Assembly (NCBI GenBank): GCA_034440635.1
Contig: JAOTON010002271.1
Span: forward strand, 2,147,501-2,211,500
Direction: 5' to 3'
Source: Lepas anatifera
Lineage: Eukaryota; Arthropoda; Thecostraca; Lepadidae
Length of the DNA: 64,000 nt
Shown here: piece by piece, positions 21,546 through 33,433 of the stretch
How positions within the stretch are numbered: the first letter of the stretch is position 1
Layout: each line of letters begins with the position of its first letter
Program-made: the position numbers and the translations under genes
The notes under the pieces: model-generated
What the model was told of the DNA's origin: nothing
Database searches by the model: none
What the model saw: the letters and a program-made list of their open reading frames with translations, nothing else

Positions 21546-22908
21546 TGCTGACGAATCAGGGTACAAATTTAAAGGAAGTGAAACGGAACAGGAAATGGTT
21601 TTCCGAGATTGCATCCACTCGCTCTTGGGCTGAAATACATGTATGTACTGTTTGGCAGCGATAAACTCATTGTTAGTGAAGTTTAAGAAATTCATATGCC
21701 TTTAATCTATTGGATACAAACAGAATATTATCGTAAGTATAATCTAAGTTTCTACTTTGTTTTAAGAAACGGCTGAACTCATGCATCAGGGCTTAGGTGA
21801 GTTTACTCAACTCACAACGCACCCTTAGGTCGGGGAACTCATGCTCCGACTTAACTCAATCACTTTATTCATTTTATTTTCTTTTATTTATTTTATTTTC
21901 TAATTTCTCTGCCTTCTAATTACCCTGCTTAGTACAGTTAGCCCAGGGCTGTTACCGTCGGGGTTCTTGGGGGTAGCCCATACTCTAAAATGTGGGGTCT
22001 GGCTCCGCTTCTTCTTGTCTGGGAGTATGATTTGAAATGTATAATCTTCTGAAGGTAACGGCCCGTTTGCCATTTTTATGAGGCTGCAACGCTGCTCAAT
22101 ACGAAACAAAAACTATTTCACTTCCCTATCTAGCCGACCGTCAATTCCAAGACTGTGGCTAAGCGCAATCCCTCACTTGAACAATTAACAGAAGTATTTG
22201 TCGAAATAGCATACGTCTTTGTAGAAACAGGACCGACACTGCTCTGTAAGCAGGCGTAAGCCCGTGTTTTGTTGTGTTGCGCGCTACCCCTCAGCAGACA
22301 GCAGGGACGGGTTCCATCACGACAGTCCTGTCGTTTGTTCTATTGTTGAGCTGTCGGTATCGGTTATCGGGTGGACTAGACAACTGACCGGTTCTGGCCC
22401 CGTCGCTCCCCTCTCAGACATTCTGCCGATTAGTCTGCTCACAGGATTACCCGGCTATCCGGGAACGTCGGCTTAAAAGCGAGGGGTAGATAATCTTGAA
22501 CCCCCGGCTGACAACAGACCAACATATCTTAAGTGTTTCGGATTTAAATTCATTCTTGGCCCGCATCTTCTGAAATAAGATATTTATCGCCAATCGCGCA
22601 TCTCTGCCAAATATGAATATAGCCTCTAGGTCATACCCATGTACCAAAGAATGGTGGGCCAGGCTCATTATAAAGGACCCGCCCAGGAGAGGAAATTAAG
22701 CATCAATCTTCTGCCAGCAAACAATTATTGAACTGGAATCGCAAAACAAAGAACATTTGGACGAAATCAGGCAGATCCAGTAAAAAAGGGGCAAGTATCA
22801 CCCCTTCCTCCATATGGAGCACTCAGAGCCCTCCTGAAGTGTCGCTTCAAACCGGGTGTTGTGTGCAGAGCTGGGACTATACCCGTGCGGCTCGCACCCC
22901 ACTGTGCA
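21546..22908. other. Intronic sequence, nothing recognised
   Basis: This lies in the long first intron of the GRXCR1-like gene. It is AT-rich around 21700-21900 and otherwise unremarkable. No exon-like peptide with proper splice sites was recognised. Confidence 0.4.
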
Positions 22909-23598
22909 CCGTGGCGGATCCAGGGGGCAAAAAGGCCTTTGAGCCCCAAACGGAAAATGTAGAGGCAAAACTATGTTTTTGCCCCCCCCCGTGCTTAAAC
23001 TCTCAACTTCAAACAGAACCAGTCCACTTCAGTGTAAAATTTGGGCCTTTGATAGCAAAACAAGTATCTCGTGGCCACACGTTTGACTCGGCGAAGTTTT
23101 TTTTGCTTATCGACTCTCTTCCACCCGACATCACCGGTTGTAGAGCACAAACATTTACGAGGGTATTACGAGCCCATCTGAAGAGTAGAGAGTGACTTCT
23201 TGCTTATGTTGATACATTCGATCTCATGTTGAGCACTCTTTTACTGACTGATGATTTTTCGCTTTATTTGTATGGTGTCAAATTGCTTATCTGTTTTACC
23301 TGAGCTTCCTAGTACATCACTTTCTTGGCTATGTATGCTTGTATCATTGGTTTTGTGTGATTGAGTGTCTGATGGTGTGCTTGAAATCCTATTAATTCAA
23401 CCTGAGTGGTCTCCATTGACGCTGGACTAAGAATAGCCATGGTATTTGTGGAGAGTCCAAAGATGTCCAATAAATAAATAAATAAATAAATAGTGTAGCT
23501 AAATTGTGACATACTCTCACCGCGTGACGTGTTTTTGTTTTGTTTATCGACTTTGGCTTGTCTCCCCCCCTCAAACCTACCGGACATATCTACCACTG
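22909..23598 (+). mobile_element. hAT MITE (331-bp GGCGGATCC family) split by a LINE 3' end
   Basis: The left part starts CCGTGGCGGATCCAGGGGGC, and the right part ends CTCAAACCTACCGGAC...CCACTG, matching the two ends of the 331-bp elements at 33030 and 54933. Between them (about 23060-23500) is a LINE 3' segment. It encodes SLPPDITGCRAQTFTRVLRA before a stop at 23195 and then has a 3' UTR ending in an (AATA)n tail at about 23470-23497. The flanks of the whole unit carry a diverged direct repeat of about 36 bp (GAGCTGGGA...CCGTGCGGCTC). Confidence 0.6.
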
Positions 23599-23851
23599 AC
23601 GTGTGCTGAGCTGGGAATGTGTCCGTGCGGCTCTGACGTCAGCGAGCCAGACGTCAACAGTACCGCACAGCGGGCCGCTGTTGGAACAGCGCCGTCACCA
23701 ACAGCACCACACAGTGGCAAGCGAATGCACAAACCTTTGGACAAAGCAGAACATCAAGAACCTGCTGAATGCAGCAGAAAATATCGAAACCAATACTGAC
23801 ATTTTTCTGCATTGCCATTTCATTCCCGACTAGAGCGGGACAGGAGCATTG

Positions 23852-24809
23852 TTAACCCTCGCCCCAGTGGGGGTGTTTGAACGACCCCTCGGGTTTTTCC
23901 AGCGGCACGAAAAACAGCGGTGCGAAGCGTCGCCGTACATGGCACACCTTATCCTTAATCGATTCCGCAACTTTGCCCAAAATTTTAAGGTTAGCTCATC
24001 GCAGACCAGGTCACCAGTACAGATCAAGTGACCTCTCCTCCAAAAATGTTTAAGGTGGCGTAAGTAAGAAATGGGTGAATCTATCGGATTGAAACTTTAC
24101 CACATGATGGGCTCACGGAGTGCTACAAAATATATTACGGGATCTTTCATATCGATGGCCTGAGGTAAAGTACGGATTATGACTCCTCCATTGGAAATAC
24201 ATGGGAAAAACAAAAATTGGGTTGAATTGGTGTAGATACAGCTGATCATGCCTGCATATTCTCCAAATCGTAGTATCTTGGGCCCCTTTCTTAGCTCATG
24301 ATGCAATTTTTGACCTGTGACCTCTGAGAGGTCATTTGAGGCTACTTAAGCATTTTTTCAGACTTAGGTCAAAAACTTTTCATGAAATGATGGCACAGCT
24401 TTTATTTTGATACCATTGCGTTTGGATTGCTATTGCAAGTCGATTGATATGCATATTGACTTTGCTAGGTGAAAAAGTGACCTTGACCTGACCTGAGGTC
24501 AGCTCATTTTTGTGTTTTCACCTAGTATGGTCATATTATACATCAGTAGATTCGCTGTGACAGGAGGAAGCGAATGGTGCCTAAAATGATTTTAACTCAA
24601 ATCTGTCATCTTCTTTGGCCTGTCATGACCTCAATATTGACCTGAGAAAAAGTGACTAATTAATTTCGTCATGAATCTGTATGAGCTATCCACCAGCGCT
24701 CACATTTTTTCGCTATCCTGCATAGGGGCCGAGTTCGAGAGGGTGTTCAAACATCCCCCTCCCCCACCAGGGCGAAAGTGGCTCGGAGGCCCACCGGGGC
24801 GCGGGTTAA
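23852..24809 (+). mobile_element. TTAA element family B, diverged copy
   Basis: It begins TTAACCCTCGCCCCAGTGGG and ends GGGGCGCGGGTTAA, with TTAA at 23852-23855 and 24806-24809. The interior shares the family B layout, with the CGGTGCGAAGCG stretch, paired AGGTCA/TGACCT words and an ending TCGAGAGGGTGTTC. It is clearly older or from a different subfamily than the copies at 2098 and 47267. Confidence 0.7.
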
Positions 24810-26401
24810 CAGTGAGTCAGACGAGGTAAGAGCGTTATTCCGTGCGGAGAGGCATCTCCCCTGACCGGCCGCCCCGGCGTCCGGGTCGCACTGCAGTGGC
24901 TTTCTCCCGGCGTCCGCATTTTTGCACCGTTCCAGCGGCGAGGCTCGGCACAGGTCCCGGTTCGTGATGCCTAATTACTGGAAACGCCGCTAATAAAACG
25001 GAGAGATAAAGAGAAAGAGAGATAGGGAGAGAGAGAGAGCGGCAAGAATGCGAAGAAATCAGCAGTTGTCATCCTTGATGAAAGCTGAACTCGCCTGAAA
25101 TTTATGTCACCAGCTGTTGTTTTTGTTACTATCGAGTCCTCAGTTCGTTCGGAGTACAAGGGATGTCTTTTATATTCCTCCATTTACGCAAGATTTTTGA
25201 AGAATTTAGAGCCCGTTTTGTTGTTTGCTCATACTGCCTTCAGAAGCATCCTACCATTACCTGCTGAGAATGCTATGCTTGATTAAGACTTTTTATTAGA
25301 CCTTCTGTGCTTTTTGCCTACCTAGCTATGCTAATAACCGACTAAAACATCTCCGGGGGCGATCTTGTGTGGTTTTTAACGAAGGCATGAACGACAAGCC
25401 GGCGGGAAACCGGTTTGGTGAGGCCTCAGGGACGAGGCCGCCACCACACAGTGGGTCATTTTGCAGTTCTAACACGAACAAAACTCCAAATGGAATTGTG
25501 TCCTGAGACAGAAAAACCTTCGCAATCAATAAACTTTCCCTCGGGTTTTGAACCATGCATGTTTAGAAACTCCTGAATTTATCTGTAATACAAAATAGAC
25601 ATGAACAAAAATTATGCCCTAGGTCTCTCAGCCACAAATCGAGCTTTTGTAACATGCAAAAACAGTTCAATTGAGAACCAATGCAATTTTCTGTTATCTG
25701 AAATGCGGAGAAAGTGTAGGAGCAAAATAATGCGCCAGAATCATTTTGCACGTTTTAAATTATAGGCCGGAAAACATCATGCAGTGGAAGATCCTGCATC
25801 AGTAAAAATATAATAAGAAAAGGCTTACAAAGAAAGTGTCCAGAGTACTTCATCAAAATTAAAACCGATGATGTCTCGGCATATCATGAATGATATCACA
25901 TGATATCGGCAAATCATCAATCAACAGAATGAAGTTATAAATAAAAGTATTTGAGGACGCGATTGTTAAGGCTACTCAATACTAAGGCCAAGGTCGCATA
26001 TCAAGATCAAAGTTAACCTTTCCAAAGCACAATGCATATTTCTGGATGACATGATTTTAATGTGTTTTATATCGGACTCATTGCCCATACACCATTTAGC
26101 GAAATATGATGGCGATTTTGTCGAGTAATCTTGCTATAAGTTTCTGAGGACTCTACAGGGGGCAGTTTTCTATGGTTCCAGCCGTTGCATTCGTGGACCG
26201 TTCATTTATCGCCGAATATTTTGATAGAACCACACTCCCAGAAATTTCAGTAGCAATACGACGTAAAAATACCGTTAATTAGACCATACGCATTTAACCA
26301 GGTGAATAGACACTGTTTTCCAATACGATAGTGGGGGGATTTATTTCTTTCTTGAGGAAATATGCTTTCACGGCGATTCATCTCCTAGCGGAACTTGTCC
26401 A
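24810..26401. other. Spacer with GA-rich tract and a family C relic
   Basis: A GA-rich simple repeat lies at 24999-25040. At about 25965-26170 the sequence GTTAAGGCTACTCAATACTA resembles the interior of family C near 51058 and 52691. No gene was recognised. Confidence 0.4.
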
Positions 26402-26857
26402 TTAAAGGGAATGTGGCACCTTCACAACGTGATTTTAACTGAGATAGCCAAGTTGTAAGTCAGGTCGGAAAACCCGGTACTTCATATTTCATTTGTCTTG
26501 GAACTCGATATTTCCGTAGAAAAAAGCTAAAACCTACCTGACACCAGCCCCCTCAGCCCCCGTAGCCGGCGGCCATTGTTGTGAGCTACTGGTGTGACGA
26601 CATATGCTGACGTCACGATGAGCATTAGCCAGTCGAAGCCCTTGAAGCGTTTCAAGTATGGTAGATGTTGCCAGATCGTGACATCATCCACAGGCTGATA
26701 TTTATTTCTTTTTCTAGAGGAGTATTTTTAAAAACCAAATATTGAGCTTATTGTACATTTTTCAGATAAATCATGAGTGGTTTCATTATTTTTGACTAAA
26801 AGTACGCCTAATTACACTAAATTCCAGGATTCAACCAAGGTGCCACATTCCCTTTAA
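26402..26857 (+). mobile_element. TTAA element family A, copy 3
   Basis: Same termini as 3101-3559, with TTAA at 26402-26405 and 26854-26857. It is full length at 456 bp with only scattered differences from the other copies. Confidence 0.85.
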
Positions 26858-28349
26858 GAATGCACATCATTATTATTGAAATAGGATACACCCGTCATTT
26901 GTGGAAATGCACGGTCCCCGCCATTGCAATGGTCGTTGGCAGGTACATATTAGCACCTTTCTCTCATTACTATAGATCTGCACCATACAATCTGAGGATG
27001 TTTATTACTCCCTCAAATGCCTGTCGGACATCTGATCAATACGTGGCAGTGAAGAGCACACTGACTTTGAGCAGCGCACGTGTGGCCGTTTAAAACTATG
27101 CAGTGTTCTAGTTACCGAGACAACGCATCCTGTTGTTGGTTTTGTAGATAACTGTGTTTCCTGCCGATGCTACTCAATTACTCTACCTTCTTAGGGAATG
27201 GAATGGTAGGGGTGATTATTTCTGTTGAACTTCAAAAGCACTCGATAAGAGCTTTTCGAGCACTGCTGTCATTTTCGTGCCTTAGATACTCCAAAATAAG
27301 AGTTATAGCAAGAGCCTCACCACCAGCGTAAAGCGGCCCACTATTGACCACTGAACAGTATTTTCACGGACAGCTTACCACACGGACTATCCAGCAGTAC
27401 ATGCAGTTAACAGTTTCAGCTTATCACTAGAAAGTCAGAATCCGCGATTTCTGATTCTCTGCTATCACCGAAGCTGTTAACTCCACCTTGGCCATCAGGA
27501 GGAATTATTTGGCGCTCGAACTGCAAAAAGGCCCAGTGTGCGCCGCGTTGAGAGAGCATCACAAGGTCGGCTCAAGGTGAAAACGGGCTGTTCACATAGG
27601 ACCTGTTGCTTGAGCGGAGTCTCCGGCACACCGCCGGTCACGTGACCGGCGCCAGAGTCAGTGACCAAATCACGTGACCGGCGCCAATGTCAGTGACCGT
27701 GAGGTGGGTGCAGATTCTGCGCTGTGACAGGTGGGCATGATCTGCACCCAAGGGATGACCTGCATGCCGAACAGACGTGTTCCAGACGGTGGCTGGGGGC
27801 TGTCTGTCCAAAAAAACACGATTCTCGAATGGCTGCGACGGGGAAATGACAAGCGCGTTGCGGTTTGGAACCCAGGAGAAAAGATAGTTGTGGCAGAAAT
27901 ATTCGGCGACGGTTGACCATCGCCGCGTTGACGGACAGTCGAAGTAGAATAAATAGAGAACAAAATCCATTTCCGGACGATGCAGGCTTCTTGGGAAGGT
28001 CAGACATATGAAAAAATCTCTTCGTATGCATTTATTAAGACACAAGGAGAAACCCATGCTACAAGTTATGACTGGTCTCATTCTTTCAATTACTTCACTA
28101 GATTATCGTCAGGGTTAAAAGGCACGAAAGTAGGTATCATGGGAGTACACCCAATATCAGAGCTTTAGAGTATAGCTACGTATTAGATCACCCTGAGACA
28201 CAACAGGGGATGGCATCACTTCCGGTAATCAGTAAAGCGTGTCATTCTATCCCTTATATACCAACGATTCAGTCGGATTCTCCCTTTACTCTAAACAAGT
28301 CACTGTAACACGACTTCAGGCAGTGTCCGTGGCGCTGATCCGCGATGTC
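26858..28349. other. Intronic sequence with an E-box palindrome duplication
   Basis: The 32-bp unit at 27639-27670 is repeated at 27671-27700. The left part of the duplication forms a perfect 16-bp palindrome, CCGGTCACGTGACCGG (27634-27649). An open frame on the minus strand (27638-28081) has no recognised domain. Confidence 0.45.
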
Positions 28350-28496
28350 TAGTGGCGCTATGTCCGAATTTAAGGAAGGGCACCATGGGCTTTTCAAACC
28401 ATTTCTTTCCAGTCAACGCCATAGGGTAAGTGTTAAAAATTCTGATTTAAGGAGGGCACCGTGCCCCGGTGCCCCTCCCCTGTTCCGTCGCCAGTA
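28350..28496. mobile_element. hAT-like MITE (140-bp family), copy 1
   Basis: It shares TGTCCGAATTTAAGG and TTTCCAGTCAACGCCATAGG with the copy at 29575-29714 and ends in a complement of TACTGGCGACGGAACAG. No target duplication is clear. Confidence 0.55.
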
Positions 28497-30725
28497 GTTT
28501 CAAGTAGAGGCAGTGTACGCGGAATCAGGCGATCCGTTCGCACTTTACCACGATATTCTAGTGGATTAAAAGGACAGTGGTGTTCATTTATTGACATTTT
28601 AAAAGCTCGAAATACAGACGTCAGCAAGGAACGCTTGAACCTTGGACTGTAACTGATACGGAAAATGGGTTTGAAGTGGTGTGAGGAGCAAGATATAAAA
28701 TCTTGAAAAAAACAAAACCGACTCATAGCAAATATCCAAAAGACAGCAGACCAAAAAATCACCGTCCGATTTAAAAAAATCAAAGAGGAATTGATTAGTC
28801 TTACGTTAAACTCCATTTTGCAAATAAAAAAATTGAGATTGTTGAAAATTATTGGTAGAGGTGTGCAAAATTTACATTTTCAACAGTGTTTTTATTTCTC
28901 CATAACTCTTGGCCCAATCCGCCTGCCCCTCCCCTCCAGGCAGGAATAGGGTTAAGTGGGCATGAAGATAAATACGGGATATTTGTCTCCATAGGTTAGT
29001 TACCCTTCACAGCATTGAATTTTGGCTCTCAGATGCTGGTTTTATATTGGTGGCTTTTCAGACTAATTTTCAGACAAAATGCTGCTCGAAAATGTATCCA
29101 CAAACAAACTACATTCAACTCACTAGCGTTGCTCTCAAACCGACAACAACGCATGCCTCGAGCTGTACACGAGCCATAAACCCAAAAACAGCTATAGTGA
29201 AGAAACTAACGACCGGTCACAGAGAGACCCGGCACAGAGCCCGTTCCAGAACCTCCAGCCGACCAGAGAGGGCCGACCCGGAGGCTGGCGTGGTGCACCA
29301 CCGGTCAGGTCGGGTGTGGCCCGGAGAGAGAGAAAGCGGGCTCACGTGCCACACCGGAGCCCGCCCCGGACAAGTTCTTACAGCTCGACCGGCGCCAGGC
29401 AACAGAGGCTGGTGGCGTGGACGGGTCAAGGCTGCCGGGCAACATGGTATATGACGGAGCCGGTAACCACGCCGTTCGATGTTGTGAAAACGAGACACCT
29501 GTCTTAGACCGGTGAATGGGGAACTGTATGAGGAATCAATAACAGTACGCTTCATGCCTTGTGCCTATGGAAGTCAGTGACGGCGAAACGTCCGAATTTA
29601 AGGGGAGGGGCACTATGGGATTTTCTTTCCAGTCAACGCCATAGGGTTAGTGTTAAAGTTTCGTATTTAAGGGGGGCACTGTGCCCGATGCCCCCCCCCG
29701 TTCCACCGCCAGTGCTGGAAGTCACATGGTCGAATGTTTGAAAACACATCGCTTTAAATACTCAGGGGGCCACCCTTTCCTTGATTTCGTTCTGGTACCA
29801 AAACGGAATACAATTTAACGACGGCGTTCGTGGCCATAGGTATTCGAGGTCTGACTACACTATAATATGACTGAGAATTTGTGCTTTGACCTACCTGATT
29901 CTGACGAAGGGCTGTGCCCGAGTATATAATCTAGGTATATTTTACATCCAGGATTCGAGGAGACAGGCTAGTATACACCGTATCAGAATACAATTTATAG
30001 AATCTTAAACTTGTCAGCTTTGAATGCTATTTTTACACATTTCAGCTGTAGTCTCAGTATGGTCCGATTTAGTCTGCTGAAACATATGTAGTGTAGCCTG
30101 AAATATTCCCCCAGACTCATTGATAAAAAGACGATAAGCAAATACAGAGTTTCAACTTTTTAATTTCACTTTATTTTGCAGGATCATTGATGAAAAATTC
30201 CAATGGAGATGAAGTTTTGATTACTAAAATATATACATAGGTATACAACTAAATTTGAATGTATAGAATGACAAATGCATGACACCATGGCAAAAATTCA
30301 AACACGTCAGAAGAAAGCAAACATGGACGACGAAACCCTTAAATTACTTTGAACCTCAAAGTGACGACACAACTGCTCGGGAAAGTAGATCATGGACATC
30401 AACATAGACGTTAAAGCGTAGCCGTTGCTGCTAGAACCAATATATACAATGTATAAGACGAATCATGGAATACATCAGGACCAAACTTTATTGTAGAAAT
30501 GGATTGAATACTTCGGCAACTTTACAAACAAGCAATCCTTCACGTGATCGGTTCAGTTTATTTCGATCTTTCCTAGCTGGGCCAGTCATTGGTTTGATTT
30601 GAACTACGATAATGCTGTCTTGGTGCGCACTGCAAAACAGTCAAAACTATACATATGTATATCTGAATGCCACATCATAGAATAGAAGGTCAAAGCCTGG
30701 GCGATACGTTGCGCCAAAGGTTTTC
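28497..30725. other. Intronic sequence with one short hAT-like element
   Basis: The hAT-like element at 29575-29714 is annotated separately. A GC-rich patch at 29216-29450 has open frames on both strands with no family resemblance. Everything else is AT-rich and unremarkable. Confidence 0.4.
29575..29714. mobile_element. hAT-like MITE (140-bp family), copy 2
   Basis: The ends are CAGTGACGGCGAAACG and the complement of CACTGGCGGTGGAACG, with flanks ATGGAAGT and CTGGAAGT (7 of 8 identical), the expected 8-bp hAT duplication. Confidence 0.75.
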
Positions 30726-31182
30726 TTAAAGGGTATGTGGCACCTTCATAACGTGATTTTAACTGAGATAGCGAAGTTGTAAAGCAAGTCGGAAAACCCG
30801 GTACTCAATACATCATTTGTCTTGAAACTCGCGATTTCCTTAGAAAAAAGCTAAAACCTACCTGAAATGTACCCCTCATGTACTCTTAGCAGCAGGCCAC
30901 AGTTATTGCTGTTAGTGTGACTACATATGCTGACGTCACGGTAAGTATCAGCCAATCGAAGCCCTTGAAGCGTATTGAATATGGTAGTGGTTGCCAGATC
31001 ATGACATCATCCACAGCAGGCAGATATTTATTTCTTTCCCTAGAGGAGCATTTCAAAAATCACAATATTAAGCTTATTGTACATTTTTCAGAGATATCAT
31101 GGACGTTTCCATGATTTGGGCTAAAAGTACCCCTAATTATACTAAATTCCAGGATTCGACCAAGGTGCCACATTCCCTGTAA
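30726..31182 (+). mobile_element. TTAA element family A, copy 4
   Basis: It starts TTAAAGGGTATGTGGCACCT and ends AAGGTGCCACATTCCCTGTAA, so the right TTAA has decayed to GTAA. The internal landmarks of family A are all present. Confidence 0.83.
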
Positions 31183-31635
31183 CGGTTTAGGATTGAAAAG
31201 CGTTGCCCACACGGTCACGCGCAGTATATTCTGAAAGCCTTCCATACCCAGGTTAACGTCCTCTGATGAGTTTCTCGGCCGATAAAAAGCGGCACCAGCA
31301 GCTTTAATTGATGGCCGGTAACTGTCAGATTCCCCTCTCAGATTTACGTTAATTTGGTCGGATAGTAAACCAGAGCCAGGCAGCGGTCGCGGAGAGGCGC
31401 AGTAAAGCGACGGCTGTCGCCCCAGATCCAGCAGCTGACTGTGCCGACAGTCTCCACGCCGAGCCGGCGGGCTGCCCGGCCCGGCGGGCGATGTCAGACT
31501 GGAGACGGTGTACCTTCACCCCTCCACCGCCGAGCCTGGGAGATCGTCCCCAATGTGCAAGCACGCAGAACACTGCCGGCGCCGGAGCTCTGCGCCGTCA
31601 CTGATTCCTGCTACGCGTAAGGAGGAGAAGAATAA
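31183..31635. other. GC-rich intronic patch, nothing recognised
   Basis: About 31380-31600 is GC- and CpG-rich with an open minus frame of 74 codons that matches nothing known. It leads into the minisatellite. Confidence 0.35.
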
Positions 31636-32020
31636 TGGACGCAGAGGAAAGTCAGCAGAGATGGACAAGAAATAGTGCCGTGGCTGTACGAAGAGGGAGT
31701 CAGCCAAGATGGACAAGAAATAGTGCCGTGGCTGTACGAAGAGGGAGTCGCCAAGATGGACAAGAAACAGTGCCGTGGCTGTACGAAGAGGAAATTGCAA
31801 GATCGACAAGAAGTGCGACTGTACGAAGAGGAAAGTCAGCAAAGATCGACAAGAAATAGTGTCGTCACTGTACGAAGAGGAACGTCAGCGAAGATGGACA
31901 AGAAACAGTGCCGTGGCTGTACGAAGAGGAAGTCAGCCAAGATCGATAAGAAACATTGCCATGGCTGTACGAAGAGGAAAGTCAGCAAAGATCGACAAGA
32001 AATAGTGCCGTGGCTGTAAG
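31636..32020 (+). repeat. 48-bp minisatellite, eight units
   Basis: The word CTGTACGAAGAG recurs at 31684, 31732, 31779, 31819, 31868, 31917 and 31965, and CTGTAAG at 32014. This gives steps of 48, 47, 40, 49, 49, 48 and 49 bp. The unit contains GATGGACAAGAAATAGTGCC and CGTGGCTGTACGAAGAGGAA. In one plus frame it reads DKKQCRGCTKRKSAK, but the length changes break every frame, so coding use over the whole array is unlikely. Confidence 0.8.
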
Positions 32021-32089
32021 CAGACTCTTCCAAAGATGCGGCATAAATCCCAGCGGAGGCAATGACAACCAAAACATCACGTACCACGC

Positions 32090-32345
32090 CAGTAGTGCCG
32101 ATCCAGGATCGTCGATCGGGGGGGCACTGGTGGGGGCGCCATTCACGGAGGACCACTTTTGGACGGTAAACGGCTGATTTGCAGATAGGTGGGCGCCAAA
32201 TCTTATTGTGGGGACACCAATACTGGCATCCTTGGGGGAGGGTGGAAATGGCTTTTTAGGGGGCGTAAAATATTTTGCAGGGGCGTTGTGACAATTTCAG
32301 GGGGCGCCGAGGGTCCATGGGGTAGGGGGAGCGGGGTAAGCGCCT
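32090..32345 (+). mobile_element. MITE family G, copy 1
   Basis: It starts near CAGTAGTGCCGATCCAGGAT and shares CCACTTTTGGACGG, TTGTGGGGACACC and ATTTCAGGGGGCGCC with the reverse complement of 61262-61490. The borders are approximate. The style of the left end suggests hAT. Confidence 0.55.
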
Positions 32346-33029
32346 CCTTCCCCCTCCCTGCATCTGTGTATGTACCACGCTCCATACCACATAGCGTGCA
32401 GCCTCGGACGCCCTTTTCCACAGCGGACGTGCAACTGTCGCTCCAGCCAGTGAGCCGACGTGTACCTCGGGGAAGCCCTCTGCCCAGTCCCCGACTGCCG
32501 GCTACCCTCCCCACAGCAACTGTCGCAGTAACTGTCGACGACGGCAGGATCGCGACGGGACGCCGTCGTCGTCGACAGCGACGCAGCCGGCCGCCGTGCC
32601 CCGCTACAACAGTGTACGGTATCGACAATTTAGCGGGTCAGCGCGGCAGCTGTCGTCGCTTCGGCGCCAATCGCGCTGCCCGCGCGGCGGCACCGAGCGC
32701 GGCACCGCGACAGGTGCGGCCTGGCGGCTCCACGTGGAGCGCAGACAGGACGCCGCCACCGTTCATACTCCAGGCCTGAGGTTTAGGTCTGTTTTGAATG
32801 ATACTTTATGTCTCACTGTACAGCCTAAATCTGCTCAACTCGCCAGCTTCTGGAGAGCTGCTTCACGGTGGGTTGAAAGTTGCAGTTTGACAGCAGAGGT
32901 GTTACTACACCAGGAGGCTACCAAATTGCGGCCTGCATCTTCTAGAAGTTGCTAAAAATGGAAACATGGCACGGCAACAGCGAGGATATCTGGGGTATGT
33001 TCATCGCAAGAACAGGCTGGTACCAGGCG
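32346..33029. other. GC-rich patch, nothing recognised
   Basis: About 32400-32780 is CpG-rich and open on both strands, with a run of arginine codons on plus (GRRRRRQRRSR). The open frame begins inside the family G element, which argues against a real gene. Confidence 0.35.
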
Positions 33030-33360
33030 CAGTGGCGGATCGGGGGGCAAAAGGCAATTGCCCCCAAACGGAAAACTCGGGGCAAACTATGTTTTTGCCC
33101 CCAAAGCGATCGACCTCCTTTTTCCCGACTCATTTTAAGTTTATGGGCAACATTTTGGTGCTTTACCTCACTCTACGGAACCAGTTAAGTTGTGAAATAT
33201 CGGACCTTGGATAGGAAAAGGATCTTGGTCTTTTTGCCCGGACGTTTTTTGTTCTTGCTCAACACCCGTACCGGAAGTTATTGTTGGCATTTTGCGTTGG
33301 CGACGTTTTTTGTTTTCGACTTTGGTTTGCCCTCCCAAACCGACCGGCTAGTCCGCACTG
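33030..33360 (+). mobile_element. hAT MITE, 331-bp family, complete copy
   Basis: It begins CAGTGGCGGATCGGGGGGC and ends GACCGGCTAGTCCGCACTG, flanked by ACCAGGCG and ACCAGGCA (7 of 8 identical). It is exactly as long as the copy at 54933-55263. CAG...CTG ends with an 8-bp duplication are the hAT hallmark. No transposase is encoded. Confidence 0.85.
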
Positions 33361-33400
33361 ACCAGGCAGATAGACAACTGAAAAGAGACAGCAAAGAGAG

Positions 33401-33433
<33 letters not shown>

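Noticed and set aside
32189..32779. A 196-codon plus frame as a gene
   Set aside because: It begins inside a MITE and continues into CpG-rich low-complexity sequence with no recognisable domain.
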